Position numbers and translations under genes: made by a program. Source: Pseudomonas sp. St316 (lineage in GTDB: Bacteria; Pseudomonadota; Gammaproteobacteria; Pseudomonadales; Pseudomonadaceae). Taken from it: a DNA stretch of 64,000 bases. The notes beneath the pieces are model-generated. The model was not told the origin of the DNA and searched no databases. It was given only the letters and a program-made list of their open reading frames with translations. The stretch is from positions 1,178,001-1,242,000 of the forward strand of contig NZ_AP021901.1 of assembly GCF_018325905.1 (NCBI RefSeq), in the 5' to 3' direction. Shown one piece after another: positions 19,705 to 34,262 of the stretch; the first letter of the stretch is position 1, and every line of letters begins with the position of its first letter.

Positions 19705-21167
19705 TGTCCCTGAGCCTGAACAAGATTTTTGCCCACGCCGGTCACGATCTGCTGATTCGTGAACTGGCCCTGGACAGCCGCAATGTACGCGCCGGGGACT
19801 TGTTCCTGGCGGTGCCAGGTGCTCGTGTCGATGGTCGCGACCATATTGCCGACGCCCTGAAGCGTGGCGCGGCTGCCGTGGCTTATGAAGTGCAAGGCGC
19901 GACCGTGCTGCCGATCACCGACATGCCGCTGATTCCGGTCAAGGGCCTGGCGGCGCAGCTGTCGGACATCGCCGGGCGTTTCTATGGCGACCCGAGTCGT
20001 CACCTGAACCTGGTGGGCGTGACCGGCACCAACGGCAAGACCAGCGTCACCCAACTGGTGGCCCAGGCCCTCGACCTGCTCGGCCAGCATTGCGGCATTG
20101 TCGGCACGTTGGGTAACGGTTTTCATGGCGCCCTGGAAAGTGGCCTGCACACCACGCCGAACCCGATTGCCGTGCAAGCGACCCTGGCGGACCTGAAGAA
20201 GGCCGGTGCCAAGGCCGTTGCCATGGAGGTCTCTTCCCACGGTTTGGACCAGGGCCGTGTGACCGCCCTGGCGTTCGATGTCGCGGTGTTGACCAACTTG
20301 TCCCGGGATCACCTGGATTACCACGGCACCATGCAGGCCTACGGTGAAGCCAAGGCCAAGCTGTTCGCCTGGAATGATCTGAAGTGCCGGGTCATCAACC
20401 TCGATGACGAATTCGGTCGGCAACTGGCTGCCGAAAAGCGCGAGTCGCGGTTGATCACCTACAGCCTGGAAGATGCCAGCGCCTACCTTTATGTACGCCA
20501 GGCGCAATTCAATGACGAAGGCGTGCGCGCCACGCTGGTCACGCCCCAGGGCGAACACCATTTGCGCAGCACCTTGCTCGGCCGTTTCAACCTGAGCAAC
20601 GTATTGGCGGCCATCGGCGCCTTGCTCGGCCTGGACTACGCGCTGGACGAAATTCTCAAGGTCTTGCCGAAGCTCGAGGGCCCGGCCGGTCGCATGCAGC
20701 GTTTGGGCGGTGGGACTCAACCACTGGTCGTGGTCGATTACGCCCATACCCCCGACGCGTTGGAAAAAGTTCTCACGGCCCTGCGTCCTCACGCCAAGGG
20801 CAAGTTGCTGTGCCTGTTCGGCTGCGGTGGCGATCGTGATCGCGGCAAACGCCCATTGATGGCCGAAGTGGTGGAGCGGCTGGCAGACGGCGTGCTGGTC
20901 ACCGACGACAACCCTCGGACCGAAGACCCGCAGCGGATTTTCGACGACATCCGCGCCGGCTTTACGGCTGTGGATGACGTCACCTTCGTCGCCGGTCGCG
21001 GCCAGGCCATCGCCCAGCTGATCGCCAGTGCCTCGGTGGACGATGTCATCGTCCTGGCCGGCAAGGGGCACGAGGACTATCAGGAAATCAACGGCGAACG
21101 CCATGCTTTCTCCGATCTGGTGGAAGCCGATCACGCCCTGACCGCGTGGGAGGTGGCCCATGCTTAA
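19704..21167 (+). CDS. murE: UDP-MurNAc-L-Ala-D-Glu:meso-diaminopimelate ligase
   Basis: 487 residues, cytoplasmic ATP-dependent ligase adding the third stem residue of peptidoglycan. ATP loop: GVTGTNGKTSVTQLVAQAL. The amino-acid-selecting motif is DNPR (VTDDNPRTEDPQRI), which specifies meso-diaminopimelate rather than lysine. LTNLSRDHLDYHGTMQAYGE contains the conserved histidine. It overlaps ftsI by 1 base and murF by 8. Confidence 0.98.
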
Positions 21168-22527
21168 GGCCCTGAAGCTCAGCGAACTGACCAATGCCCT
21201 GAACGCGCGCCTCATCGCCGCGGACGCCACCTTCAACGGCGTCAGCATCGATAGTCGGGCGATCGCGCCGGGGCAATTGTTCGTCGCCCTGGCTGGGCCG
21301 CGTTTCGATGGTCACGATTACTTGAACGACGTTGCGGGCAAAGGTGCGGTCGCGGCCCTGGTCGAGCGTGAAGTGACCAACAGCACGCTGCCCCAATTGC
21401 TGGTCAATGACACCCGCCAGGCCCTGGGCCAGCTCGGTGCGCTGAACCGCGCGGCGTATGGCAACCCGGTTGCGGCCATCACCGGCTCCAGCGGCAAGAC
21501 CACGGTCAAGGAAATGCTTGCCAGCATCCTGCGTACCCGCGGTCCGGTGCTGGCGACCCGTGGCAACCTGAACAACGACCTCGGCGTGCCACTGACCCTG
21601 CTGGAGCTGGCGCCGGAACACAGCGCCGCCGTCATCGAGCTGGGCGCTTCGCGGCTCGGCGAGATTGCCTATACCGTGGGCATGACCAAACCGCATGTGG
21701 CGGTGCTCAACAACGCCGGGACTGCCCATGTCGGCGAATTCGGCGGCCCGGAAAAAATCGTCGAGGCCAAGGGCGAGATCATCGAGGGGTTGGATGCCGA
21801 TGGCGTCGCCGTGCTGAATCTCGACGACAAGGCCTTCGAAATCTGGAAGACCCGGGCGGGCGAGCGCAAGGTGCTGACCTTTGCCCTGAGCAACCTCGCC
21901 GCGAATTTCTATGCCAGCGACCTGGACCGCGACGCTCGCGGTTGCCCGGCCTTTAACCTGCACAGCCCGGATGGCGCCGAGCGGGTGCAATTGAACCTGC
22001 TCGGCACCCATAACGTTGCCAACGCCCTGGCCGCGGCGGCTGCCGCCCATGCACTGGGCGTGTCCCTGCCGGGCATCGTCGCCGGGTTGAACGCGGTGCA
22101 GCCAGTCAAGGGGCGCTCCGTCGCGCAACTGGCCAGCAACGGCATGCGCGTGATCGACGACACCTATAACGCCAACCCGTCGTCCATGTGCGCGGCCGTG
22201 GATATCCTCGCCGGTTTCTCCGGCCGTACCGTATTGGTGCTGGGCGATATCGGCGAACTGGGCGAGTGGGCGCAACAGGGGCATCACGACGTCGGTGCCT
22301 ATGCGCGCGGCAAGGTCGACGCGCTGTATGCGGTCGGCCCGATGATGGCCCATGCGGTCGCTGCGTTTGGCGAGCACGCACGGCATTTCGCCACTCAGGC
22401 CGAACTGATCCAGGCCCTGGGCGCCGAGCAGGATCCGAACACCACCTTATTGATCAAGGGCTCACGCAGCGCAGCGATGGAAAACATCGTCGCGGCGCTG
22501 TGCGGCGCCTCCACGGAGAAACATTAA
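21160..22527 (+). CDS. murF: UDP-MurNAc-tripeptide:D-Ala-D-Ala ligase
   Basis: 455 residues. It adds D-Ala-D-Ala to complete the cytoplasmic UDP-MurNAc-pentapeptide. The N-terminal domain begins [20 protein letters not shown]. The central ATP loop is [14 protein letters not shown], followed by [17 protein letters not shown] and [15 protein letters not shown]; the C-terminal domain has [13 protein letters not shown]. It overlaps the murE end by 8 bases and shares one base with mraY. Confidence 0.98.
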   Translation: MLKALKLSELTNALNARLIAADATFNGVSIDSRAIAPGQLFVALAGPRFDGHDYLNDVAGKGAVAALVEREVTNSTLPQLLVNDTRQALGQLGALNRAAYGNPVAAITGSSGKTTVKEMLASILRTRGPVLATRGNLNNDLGVPLTLLELAPEHSAAVIELGASRLGEIAYTVGMTKPHVAVLNNAGTAHVGEFGGPEKIVEAKGEIIEGLDADGVAVLNLDDKAFEIWKTRAGERKVLTFALSNLAANFYASDLDRDARGCPAFNLHSPDGAERVQLNLLGTHNVANALAAAAAAHALGVSLPGIVAGLNAVQPVKGRSVAQLASNGMRVIDDTYNANPSSMCAAVDILAGFSGRTVLVLGDIGELGEWAQQGHHDVGAYARGKVDALYAVGPMMAHAVAAFGEHARHFATQAELIQALGAEQDPNTTLLIKGSRSAAMENIVAALCGASTEKH

Positions 22528-23609
22528 TGCTGCTGCTGCTAGCGGAGTACCTGCAACAGTTTTACAAAGGCTTCGCGGTCTTCCAGTACCTGACCCTGCG
22601 CGGGATCCTGGGTGTGCTGACCGCGCTGTCGTTGTCGCTGTTCCTGGGCCCGTGGATGATCCGCACCCTGCAGAACCTGCAAATCGGCCAGTCGGTCCGT
22701 AACGACGGTCCGCAATCGCACCTGTCCAAGTCCGGTACGCCGACCATGGGCGGCGCGCTGATTCTCTCCTCCATTGGCATCAGCACCGTGCTCTGGGCCG
22801 ACCTGGCGAACCGATATGTCTGGGTCGTGCTGCTGGTGACCTTGCTGTTCGGCGCCATCGGCTGGGTCGACGACTACCGCAAGGTCATCGAGAAGAACTC
22901 CCGTGGGCTGCCAAGCCGCTGGAAGTATTTCTGGCAGTCGGTATTCGGCCTCGGCGCGGCGATCTTCCTTTATATGACCGCCGCGTCGCCGGTGGAGACC
23001 ACCCTGATCCTGCCGATGCTCAAGGACTACAGCATCCCGCTGGGCGCAGGTTTCATCGTGCTGACCTACCTGGTCATCGTCGGTTCGAGCAACGCGGTCA
23101 ACCTCACCGACGGCCTTGACGGCCTGGCGATCATGCCAACGGTGATGGTGGGCGGTGCGCTGGGGATCTTCTGCTACCTGTCGGGTAACGTGAAGTTCGC
23201 CGAATACCTGTTGATTCCCTATGTGCCTGGAGCGGGCGAGCTGATCGTGTTCTGCGGAGCGCTGATTGGTGCCGGCCTGGGTTTCCTGTGGTTCAACACC
23301 TACCCGGCGCAAGTCTTCATGGGTGACGTCGGCGCGCTGGCGCTGGGCGCGGCCCTGGGCACCATCGCGGTCATCGTTCGCCAGGAAATCGTCCTGTTCA
23401 TCATGGGCGGTGTGTTCGTGATGGAAACCCTGTCAGTCGTCATTCAGGTTGCGTCCTTTAAATTGACCGGCCGCCGGGTATTTCGCATGGCGCCGATCCA
23501 CCACCACTTTGAACTCAAGGGCTGGCCCGAGCCGCGCGTGATCGTCCGTTTCTGGATCATCACCGTGATTTTGGTACTGGTCGGCCTTGCCACCCTGAAG
23601 CTGAGGTAG
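22527..23609 (+). CDS. mraY: phospho-MurNAc-pentapeptide translocase MraY
   Basis: 360 residues, about ten membrane helices. It transfers phospho-MurNAc-pentapeptide to undecaprenyl phosphate, giving lipid I. Conserved aspartates sit in [12 protein letters not shown] and [10 protein letters not shown]. The loop [20 protein letters not shown] and the HHH motif ([13 protein letters not shown]) are intact. The start ATG overlaps the murF stop (TAATG). The frame is open upstream inside murF, but the 22527 start gives the family length. Confidence 0.98.
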   Translation: MLLLLAEYLQQFYKGFAVFQYLTLRGILGVLTALSLSLFLGPWMIRTLQNLQIGQSVRNDGPQSHLSKSGTPTMGGALILSSIGISTVLWADLANRYVWVVLLVTLLFGAIGWVDDYRKVIEKNSRGLPSRWKYFWQSVFGLGAAIFLYMTAASPVETTLILPMLKDYSIPLGAGFIVLTYLVIVGSSNAVNLTDGLDGLAIMPTVMVGGALGIFCYLSGNVKFAEYLLIPYVPGAGELIVFCGALIGAGLGFLWFNTYPAQVFMGDVGALALGAALGTIAVIVRQEIVLFIMGGVFVMETLSVVIQVASFKLTGRRVFRMAPIHHHFELKGWPEPRVIVRFWIITVILVLVGLATLKLR

Positions 23610-23614
23610 AACGA

Positions 23615-24961
23615 GTGTCTCTGATCGCTTCTGACCACTTCCGCATCGTTGTCGGCCTCGGCAAGAGCGGCATGTCCCTGGTTCGCTTCCTGGCGAACCG
23701 GGGCGTGTCGTTTGCCGTCGCCGATACGCGGGAAAATCCACCTGAGCTGGCCACGCTGCGCCGTGACTATCCGCAGGTGGACGTGCGTTGTGGCGAGCTG
23801 GACGTCGAATTCCTGTGCCGCGCCGACGAGCTCTACGTGAGCCCCGGCCTGGCCCTGGCGACTCCGGCCCTGCAGGCGGCCGCTGCCCGTGGCGTCAAAT
23901 TGTCCGGCGACATCGAGCTGTTCGCGCGCAACGCCAAGGCGCCGATCATCGCCATCAGCGGTTCCAACGCGAAAAGCACCGTCACCACCCTGGTGGGCGA
24001 GATGGCGGCAGCAGCCGGCAAGCGCGTCGCCGTGGGCGGCAACCTCGGTACCCCGGCGCTGGACCTGCTCAGTGACGACGTCGAGCTGTACGTGATGGAA
24101 CTGTCGAGCTTCCAGCTGGAAACCACCGACCACCTGGGCGCCGAAGTGGCGACCGTGCTCAACGTCAGCGAAGACCACATGGACCGCTACAGCGGCCTGC
24201 CGGCTTATCACCTGGCCAAGCACCGGATCTTCCGAGGTGCCCGGCAAGTGGTGTTCAACCGCCAGGATGCTCTGACTCGTCCGTTGTTGGGCGAGGGGAT
24301 GCCGTGCTGGTCCTTCGGCCTGGGCGTGCCGGACTTCAAAGGCTTCGGGCTGCGCGAAGAGAATGGCGAGAAATACCTGGCCTTCGAATTCCAGAACCTG
24401 ATGCCGGTGCGCGAGCTGAAAATTCGTGGCGCCCACAACCAGGCCAATGCCTTGGCGGCCCTGGCCTTGGGGCATGCGGTCGGCCTGCCGTTCGACGCCA
24501 TGCTCTCGGCCCTGCGTACGTTTGCCGGTCTTGAACATCGCTGCCAGTGGGTGCGCGACCTCGATGGCGTGGCTTGGTACAACGATTCCAAGGCCACCAA
24601 CGTCGGTGCCGCACTGGCGGCCATCGAAGGCTTGGGCGCGGACATCGAAGGCAAGCTCGTGCTGATCGCCGGCGGCGACGGCAAGGGCGCCGACTTCAAG
24701 GACCTGCGCGACCCGGTGGCGGCCAACTGCCGTGCCGTGGTGCTGATGGGCCGCGACCGCGAATTGATCGCCCAGGCCCTCGGCGATGCCGTGCCGCTGG
24801 TTCGCGTTGGTTCGCTGGACGAGGCGGTGCAGCAATGCCGCGCTCTTGCGCAACCGGGCGATGCGGTGCTGTTGTCACCGGCCTGCGCCAGTTTCGACAT
24901 GTTCAAGAACTATGAAGAGCGCGGGCAGTTGTTCGCCCGGGCCGCGGAGGACTTGGCATGA
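23615..24961 (+). CDS. murD: UDP-MurNAc-L-alanine:D-glutamate ligase
   Basis: 448 residues. It adds D-Glu to UDP-MurNAc-L-Ala. The N-terminal UDP-binding part begins RIVVGLGKSGMSLVRFLANR. The ATP loop reads ISGSNAKSTVTTLVGEM, with Ala where many Mur ligases have Gly (NGK). LNVSEDHMDRYSGLPAY and WYNDSKATNVGAALAAIE are the other ligase blocks. GTG start, 5 bp after mraY; the stop overlaps ftsW (ATGA). Confidence 0.97.
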   Translation: MSLIASDHFRIVVGLGKSGMSLVRFLANRGVSFAVADTRENPPELATLRRDYPQVDVRCGELDVEFLCRADELYVSPGLALATPALQAAAARGVKLSGDIELFARNAKAPIIAISGSNAKSTVTTLVGEMAAAAGKRVAVGGNLGTPALDLLSDDVELYVMELSSFQLETTDHLGAEVATVLNVSEDHMDRYSGLPAYHLAKHRIFRGARQVVFNRQDALTRPLLGEGMPCWSFGLGVPDFKGFGLREENGEKYLAFEFQNLMPVRELKIRGAHNQANALAALALGHAVGLPFDAMLSALRTFAGLEHRCQWVRDLDGVAWYNDSKATNVGAALAAIEGLGADIEGKLVLIAGGDGKGADFKDLRDPVAANCRAVVLMGRDRELIAQALGDAVPLVRVGSLDEAVQQCRALAQPGDAVLLSPACASFDMFKNYEERGQLFARAAEDLA

Positions 24962-26175
24962 GCCTGATGAAGATCATCAAGCCGTACCCGTCGCCGCTGA
25001 TCACCGGGCGCGGTATCGACCTGGATTTCCCGATGCTCGCCGGTTGCCTGGCCTTGCTGGGCCTGGGCCTGGTGATGATCACCTCCGCGTCGTCGGAAGT
25101 CGCCGCCGTGCAGTCGGGCAACACGCTTTACCACATGATCCGCCACCTGATTTACCTGGTGATCGGCTTGGGTGCGTGCATCGTCACCATGATGGTGCCG
25201 ATCGCCACCTGGCAACGCCTGGGCTGGATGATGCTGCTCGGCGCCTTCGGCCTGTTGGTGATGGTGCTGTTGCCGGGGATTGGCCGCGAGGTCAACGGTT
25301 CGATGCGCTGGATCGGCTTCAGCTTCTTCAACGTGCAGCCTTCGGAAATTGCCAAGGTCTTCGTGGTGATTTTCCTCGCCGGTTACCTGGTGCGTCGCCA
25401 GAAAGAAGTGCGCGAGAGCTGGATGGGCTTTTTCAAGCCGTTCATCGTGTTGCTGCCGATGGCGGGCCTGCTGCTGATGGAGCCGGACTTCGGCGCCACG
25501 GTAGTGATGATGGGCGCCGCTGCGGCCATGCTGTTCCTGGGGGGCGTCGGGCTGTTTCGCTTCATCCTGATGGTGGCGCTGGCGGTGGCCGCCGTGACGG
25601 TGCTGGTGCAGGCGCAACCGTATCGGATGGCGCGCCTGATTACTTTTACCGACCCGTGGGCCGACCAGTTCGGTTCCGGCTATCAATTGACCCAGGCACT
25701 GATCGCCTTCGGTCGCGGCGAATGGCTGGGCGTAGGCCTGGGCAACAGCGTGCAGAAGCAGTTCTACCTGCCGGAAGCCCACACCGACTTCGTGTTCTCG
25801 GTGCTGGCCGAAGAGTTGGGGGTGGTCGGCTCCTTGTGCACCGTTGCCTTGTTCGTATTCGTCTGCGTGCGCGGCATGTACATCGGCTTGTGGGCCGAGA
25901 AGGCCAAGCAGTTTTTTGCCGCTTATGTGGCGTATGGCTTGTCGTTCCTGTGGATCGGCCAGTTCCTGATCAACATCGGCGTGAACGTCGGTTTGTTGCC
26001 GACCAAGGGTTTGACGCTGCCGTTCCTCAGCTACGGCGGCAGTTCCCTGGTGATCTGCTGCGCCTGTCTGGGCCTGTTGCTGCGCATCGAATGGGAGAGT
26101 CGAACCCATCTGGGCAGCGAAGAGATGGAATTCCAGGAGAGCGACTTCGCCGAGGAGCCGACTCATGGGCGCTAA
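24958..26175 (+). CDS. ftsW: septal peptidoglycan polymerase FtsW (SEDS family)
   Basis: 405 residues, about ten membrane helices. SEDS landmarks are MRWIGFSFFNVQPSEIAKVF, QLTQALIAFGRGEWLGVGLG and the KQFYLPEAHTDFVFSVLAEE loop with its essential Glu/Asp residues. NIGVNVGLLPTKGLTLPFLS follows. It polymerises glycan strands at the septum in complex with FtsI. The start ATG overlaps the murD stop; the end overlaps murG by 11 bases. Confidence 0.98.
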   Translation: MSLMKIIKPYPSPLITGRGIDLDFPMLAGCLALLGLGLVMITSASSEVAAVQSGNTLYHMIRHLIYLVIGLGACIVTMMVPIATWQRLGWMMLLGAFGLLVMVLLPGIGREVNGSMRWIGFSFFNVQPSEIAKVFVVIFLAGYLVRRQKEVRESWMGFFKPFIVLLPMAGLLLMEPDFGATVVMMGAAAAMLFLGGVGLFRFILMVALAVAAVTVLVQAQPYRMARLITFTDPWADQFGSGYQLTQALIAFGRGEWLGVGLGNSVQKQFYLPEAHTDFVFSVLAEELGVVGSLCTVALFVFVCVRGMYIGLWAEKAKQFFAAYVAYGLSFLWIGQFLINIGVNVGLLPTKGLTLPFLSYGGSSLVICCACLGLLLRIEWESRTHLGSEEMEFQESDFAEEPTHGR

Positions 26176-27227
26176 CGTGCTGATCATGGCGGGCGGTACC
26201 GGCGGGCATGTATTCCCGGCGCTGGCCTGTGCCCGGGAGTTCCAGGCGCGCGGCTACACCGTGCACTGGCTGGGCACGCCACGGGGTATCGAGAACGAAC
26301 TGGTGCCCGGCGCCGGCCTCGAACTGCACCGGATCGACGCCAGCGGCCTGCGGGGCAAGGGCAAGCTGTCGCTGCTCAAGGCACCGCTGATGCTGCTCAA
26401 GTCGATCTGGCAGGCGCGGGCGATCATCCGTCGGTTGCGCCCGGTGTGCGTGGTCGGGTTTGGCGGTTATGTGACCGGTCCTGGCGGTGTTGCGGCGAAA
26501 TTGGCCGGTGTGCCGGTGATCGTTCACGAGCAGAACGCCGTGGCCGGTACCGCCAATCGGTTACTGGTGCCGTTGGCCGCCCGGGTCTGTGAAGCCTTTC
26601 CCGACACCTTTACCCTGTCGGGCAGCCGCCGCACCACCGGTAATCCGGTGCGTACCGAGCTGTTTTTCGATACACCGCGCCCGGCCCTGGCTGGACGCAA
26701 AGCGCGTTTACTAATCCTGGGCGGAAGCCTGGGGGCAGAACCGTTGAACAAATTGCTGCCCGAAGCCCTGTCCCAGGTCGCCCCCGAACTGCGCCCGGAA
26801 GTGTTTCACCAGGCCGGCAAGAACCACGATGAAGTGACCACCGAGCGCTACCGCGCCGCAGGCGTCGAGGCGCAAGTGCAGCCTTTCATCAAAGACATGG
26901 CCCAAGCCTATGGCTGGGCCGACCTGGTGGTCTGCCGCGCAGGCGCGCTGACCATCAGTGAACTGGCTGCCGCCGGTCTGCCCTCGATGCTGGTGCCTTT
27001 GCCCCACGCCATCGACGATCACCAGACCCGTAACGCCGATTATTTGGCCCGTGAAGGCGCTGCCTTCCTGATGCCGCAAAGAACGACTGGCGCCGCGGAT
27101 CTTGCCGCCCGCCTGACAGAGGTTTTGATGCAGCCGCAACGACTAGAAGACATGGCCCGCGCCGCCCGCCGCCTGGCCAAACCCGATGCCACGACCCAAG
27201 TGGTCGATACCTGCCTGGAGGTGGCCC

Positions 27228-27235
<8 letters not shown>
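26165..27235 (+). CDS. murG: UDP-GlcNAc:lipid I N-acetylglucosaminyltransferase MurG
   Basis: 356 residues, GT28 glycosyltransferase at the inner face of the membrane, forming lipid II. The glycine-rich loops are [20 protein letters not shown] and [16 protein letters not shown]. The nucleotide-sugar site includes [40 protein letters not shown] and [18 protein letters not shown]. It overlaps ftsW by 11 bases and murC by 8. Confidence 0.98.
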
Positions 27236-29650
<2,415 letters not shown>

Positions 29651-29653
29651 GCC

Positions 29654-30520
29654 ATGCAAGGCGCATCGCTTCGTCATCAGCCATCCGCACCCGCTCGCAA
29701 GCCGGTGCCGCGGGGTGCCAGCCGAATGGTGGCTAAAGAGCCGATGTCGGCGCGCTTGCCGAAAGCCAATTTTGGTTTTCTCAAGAGCTTGTTCTGGCCG
29801 GTGCTGCTGGTGGTGTTGGGATTCGGTACGTATGAAGGCGCACAACGGTTGCTGCCTTATGCCGACCGGCCGATCGCCCGCATCAACGTCCAGGGCGACC
29901 TGAGCTACATCAGCCAGCAGGCCGTGCAGCAGCGGATTGCCCCGTTCGTCGCGTCGAGTTTCTTCACCATCGACCTGGCGGGCATGCGCACGGAGTTGGA
30001 ACAGATGCCTTGGATCGCCCACGCCGAAGTCCGGCGGGTGTGGCCTGACCAGGTGTCGATCCGCCTGGAAGAGCAATTGCCGGTGGCCCGTTGGGGCGAC
30101 GAGTCGTTGTTGAACAACCAGGGCCAGGCGTTTACGCCGCGGGAACTGGCCAACTATGAACATTTGCCACAACTGTTCGGTCCACAACGGGCCCAGCAGC
30201 AAGTCATGCAGCAATACCAGGTGTTGAGCCAGATGTTGCGGCCATTGGGCTTCTCCATCGCGCGCCTGGAATTGCGTGAGCGCGGCAGTTGGTTCCTGAC
30301 CACTGGCGCGGGCAGCTCGGGGCCGGGCATCGAGCTGTTGCTCGGGCGCGGGAACCTGGTGGAAAAGATGCGCCGTTTTATTGCCATCTATGACAAGACG
30401 CTCAAAGAACAGATTACGAACATTGCGCGCATCGATCTGCGCTACGCCAACGGCCTGGCTGTTGGCTGGCGGGAACCTGTAGCGCCGACGACGGCCGAAC
30501 CCGCCGTCGCGAAGAATTAA
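29654..30520 (+). CDS. ftsQ: cell division protein FtsQ
   Basis: 288 residues. A basic cytoplasmic N-terminus of about 45 residues and a single membrane helix ([20 protein letters not shown]) come first. The periplasmic POTRA domain follows ([39 protein letters not shown]), then a beta domain ([20 protein letters not shown]). It nucleates the FtsQLB subcomplex at the septum. It sits between ddlB and ftsA as in E. coli. Confidence 0.97.
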   Translation: MQGASLRHQPSAPARKPVPRGASRMVAKEPMSARLPKANFGFLKSLFWPVLLVVLGFGTYEGAQRLLPYADRPIARINVQGDLSYISQQAVQQRIAPFVASSFFTIDLAGMRTELEQMPWIAHAEVRRVWPDQVSIRLEEQLPVARWGDESLLNNQGQAFTPRELANYEHLPQLFGPQRAQQQVMQQYQVLSQMLRPLGFSIARLELRERGSWFLTTGAGSSGPGIELLLGRGNLVEKMRRFIAIYDKTLKEQITNIARIDLRYANGLAVGWREPVAPTTAEPAVAKN

Positions 30521-30535
30521 GAAGAGGCAGGACCC

Positions 30536-31795
30536 ATGGCAAACGTGCAAAGCGGAAAAATGATCGTCGGTCTTGATATCGGCACTTCCAAGGTGGTGGC
30601 GCTGGTAGGCGAAGTCGCGGACGACGGCACGCTGGTCATCGTCGGGATCGGTACACACCCGTCCCGCGGCTTGAAAAAAGGCGTGGTGGTGAACATCGAG
30701 TCCACCGTGCAATCGATCCAGCGCGCCATCGAAGAGGCGCAACTGATGGCCGGTTGCCGGATCCATTCGGCGTTCGTCGGCGTGGCGGGCAATCACATCC
30801 GCAGCCTGAACTCCCACGGCATCGTGGCGATTCGTGATCGCGAAGTCAGCTCCGCCGACCTTGAGCGCGTACTCGACGCGGCCCAGGCCGTGGCGATCCC
30901 GGCCGACCAGCGTGTGCTGCACACCCTGCCGCAGGATTACGTGATCGATAACCAGGAAGGCGTGCGTGAGCCCCTGGGCATGTCCGGCGTGCGCCTGGAA
31001 GCCAAGGTCCACGTGGTGACCTGTGCGGTGAACGCGGCCCAGAACATCGAGAAATGCGTGCGCCGCTGCGGTCTGGAAATCGACGACATCATCCTCGAGC
31101 AACTGGCCTCGGCCTACTCGGTGCTGACCGACGACGAGAAAGAGCTGGGCGTGTGCCTGGTGGACATCGGCGGCGGCACCACCGACATCGCGATCTTCAC
31201 CGAAGGCGCCATCCGCCACACGGCCGTGATCCCGATTGCCGGTGACCAGGTGACCAACGACATCGCTATGGCGTTGCGCACCCCGACCCAGTATGCCGAG
31301 GAAATCAAGATCCGCTACGCCTGCGCTTTGGCGAAACTGGCCGGTGCCGGTGAAACCATCAAGGTGCCGAGCGTCGGCGACCGTCCACCGCGCGAACTGT
31401 CCCGCCAGGCCCTGGCCGAAGTGGTCGAGCCTCGCTACGACGAGCTGTTCACGCTGATCCAGGCCGAACTGCGTCGCAGTGGCTACGAAGACCTGATCCC
31501 GGCTGGCATCGTGCTGACCGGCGGTACGTCGAAGATGGAAGGCGCAGTCGAGCTTGCCGAAGAAATTTTCCACATGCCGGTGCGCCTGGGCGTGCCCCAT
31601 GGCGTCAAGGGCCTGGATGACGTGGTCCGCAACCCGATCTATTCCACCGGCGTGGGCCTGTTGATGTACGGCCTGCAGAAGCAGTCCGACGGGATCTCGT
31701 TCTCAGGGATAGGCAGCCGCGACAGCTACAGCAGCGACGAGCCCAAGGCACCGCTGTTCGAGCGGCTCCAGGCGTGGGTCAAAGGCAATTTTTAA
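30536..31795 (+). CDS. ftsA: cell division protein FtsA
   Basis: 419 residues, actin-fold ATPase tethering FtsZ to the membrane. Landmarks are MIVGLDIGTSKVVALVGEVA, the ATP-binding VCLVDIGGGTTDIAIFTEGA, GIVLTGGTSKMEGAVELAEE and a C-terminal amphipathic helix (FERLQAWVKGNF) that serves as the membrane-targeting sequence. AGAGGCAGG precedes the ATG. A 100 bp spacer separates it from ftsZ. Confidence 0.98.
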   Translation: MANVQSGKMIVGLDIGTSKVVALVGEVADDGTLVIVGIGTHPSRGLKKGVVVNIESTVQSIQRAIEEAQLMAGCRIHSAFVGVAGNHIRSLNSHGIVAIRDREVSSADLERVLDAAQAVAIPADQRVLHTLPQDYVIDNQEGVREPLGMSGVRLEAKVHVVTCAVNAAQNIEKCVRRCGLEIDDIILEQLASAYSVLTDDEKELGVCLVDIGGGTTDIAIFTEGAIRHTAVIPIAGDQVTNDIAMALRTPTQYAEEIKIRYACALAKLAGAGETIKVPSVGDRPPRELSRQALAEVVEPRYDELFTLIQAELRRSGYEDLIPAGIVLTGGTSKMEGAVELAEEIFHMPVRLGVPHGVKGLDDVVRNPIYSTGVGLLMYGLQKQSDGISFSGIGSRDSYSSDEPKAPLFERLQAWVKGNF

Positions 31796-31895
31796 ACGGT
31801 TTTAAAGCTTCACGCGGCAAGTTTCAGGCTTGGCGCTGGAAGACGCAGCAAACGCAGTAGGCGAAAAAAACTAGAGAATGTTAAGGAGAGGGAAA

Positions 31896-33089
31896 ATGTT
31901 TGAACTCGTAGACAACATCCCCGCTAGCCCGGTTATCAAAGTAATCGGTGTCGGCGGTGGCGGCGGCAACGCTGTCAACCACATGGTCAAGAGCAACATT
32001 GAAGGCGTTGAATTCATCTGCGCCAACACTGATGCCCAGGCACTGAAATCCATCGGTGCGCGGACCATCCTGCAATTGGGCACTGGCGTGACCAAAGGCC
32101 TGGGCGCGGGCGCCAACCCTGAGGTCGGTCGTCAGGCCGCTCTCGAAGACCGTGAGCGCATCGCTGAAGTCCTGCAAGGCACCAACATGGTGTTCATCAC
32201 CACGGGCATGGGCGGCGGCACCGGTACCGGTGCGGCGCCAATCATCGCTGAAGTGGCCAAGGAAATGGGGATCCTCACCGTTGCGGTGGTGACTCGTCCG
32301 TTCCCTTTCGAAGGCCGCAAGCGTATGCAGATCGCCGACGAAGGTATTCGTCTGCTGTCTGAAAGCGTCGACTCGTTGATCACCATTCCCAACGAGAAGC
32401 TGCTGACCATCCTGGGTAAAGACGCGAGCCTCTTGTCGGCTTTCGCCAAGGCTGACGACGTACTGGCCGGTGCCGTTCGCGGTATCTCCGACATCATCAA
32501 GCGTCCAGGCATGATCAACGTCGACTTTGCCGACGTACGGACTGTCATGAGCGAAATGGGCATGGCGATGATGGGCACTGGCTGCGCCAGCGGTCCGAAC
32601 CGTGCACGCGAGGCCACCGAAGCGGCCATCCGCAACCCGTTGCTCGAAGACGTGAACCTGCAAGGTGCACGTGGCATCCTGGTGAACATCACCGCCGGTC
32701 CTGACCTGTCCCTGGGTGAGTACTCCGACGTGGGTAGCATCATCGAAGCCTTCGCTTCCGAGCACGCGATGGTCAAGGTCGGTACCGTTATCGATCCGGA
32801 CATGCGCGACGAGTTGCACGTTACCGTGGTTGCCACGGGTCTGGGCGCGAAAATCGAGAAGCCTGTGAAGGTCATCGACAACACCGTTCACACTTCCATG
32901 GCTTCGCAACCGCAACAACAAGTGGCTTCGCGTCAGGAAGCACCTGCGGTGAACTACCGTGACCTGGACCGTCCGACCGTCATGCGCAACCAGGCCCAGG
33001 CCGGTACTGCGACTGCCGCGAAGATGAATCCGCAAGACGATCTGGATTACCTGGACATCCCAGCCTTCCTGCGTCGTCAGGCCGATTGA
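31896..33089 (+). CDS. ftsZ: cell division GTPase FtsZ
   Basis: 397 residues, tubulin homologue forming the Z ring. The N-terminal GTPase has VIGVGGGGGNAVNHMVKSN and the tubulin signature GGGTGTGAAPIIAEVAKEMG, and the catalytic T7 loop is MINVDFADVRTVMSEMG. After a short linker rich in Gln/Ala, the C-terminal peptide DDLDYLDIPAFLRRQAD binds FtsA/ZipA. The start is ATG at 31896 (MFELVDNIPASP), with AAGGAGAGGG upstream; the frame opens slightly earlier at 31878. The 100 bp before it may carry an extra promoter, but no clear one was seen. Confidence 0.99.
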   Translation: MFELVDNIPASPVIKVIGVGGGGGNAVNHMVKSNIEGVEFICANTDAQALKSIGARTILQLGTGVTKGLGAGANPEVGRQAALEDRERIAEVLQGTNMVFITTGMGGGTGTGAAPIIAEVAKEMGILTVAVVTRPFPFEGRKRMQIADEGIRLLSESVDSLITIPNEKLLTILGKDASLLSAFAKADDVLAGAVRGISDIIKRPGMINVDFADVRTVMSEMGMAMMGTGCASGPNRAREATEAAIRNPLLEDVNLQGARGILVNITAGPDLSLGEYSDVGSIIEAFASEHAMVKVGTVIDPDMRDELHVTVVATGLGAKIEKPVKVIDNTVHTSMASQPQQQVASRQEAPAVNYRDLDRPTVMRNQAQAGTATAAKMNPQDDLDYLDIPAFLRRQAD

Positions 33090-33165
33090 TGAAATGTATC
33101 AGGGGGATACGGGTGATTGGTGTTCAGCAAAGGTCTGGTCTGCTATCATCGCCAGCCTTTGTTGA

Positions 33166-34113
<948 letters not shown>

Positions 34114-34137
34114 GCAAAAAACCTCTCTAGTTTTTTA

Positions 34138-34166
34138 AGGGCTGCCTTTGGGTAGCCTTTTTTTAT
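34138..34166 (+). terminator. intrinsic terminator after lpxC
   Basis: GGCTGCC-TTTG-GGTAGCC stem (one wobble) followed by seven T residues, 26 bp beyond the lpxC stop. Confidence 0.85.
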
Positions 34167-34194
34167 GGCTGGTCATTTATCTGGGGGAGTGTCT

Positions 34195-34260
34195 GTGGCG
34201 ACCGCTTTTGTGGCGAGGGGATTTATCCCCTAGCCACAGGGGGGCGGTCCTGTGGCGGTT
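34195..34260. repeat. nested palindrome between lpxC and the diguanylate cyclase gene
   Basis: The inner arms TGTGGCGAGGGGATT / TATCCCCTAGCCACA (34209-34238) are almost perfectly complementary. The outer arms GACCGC / GCGGTC extend the stem, and TTTTTT follows at 34259. It belongs to the TGTGGCGAGGG repeat class also seen at 14477. It may act as a second terminator for the plus strand. Confidence 0.6.
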
Positions 34261-34262
34261 TT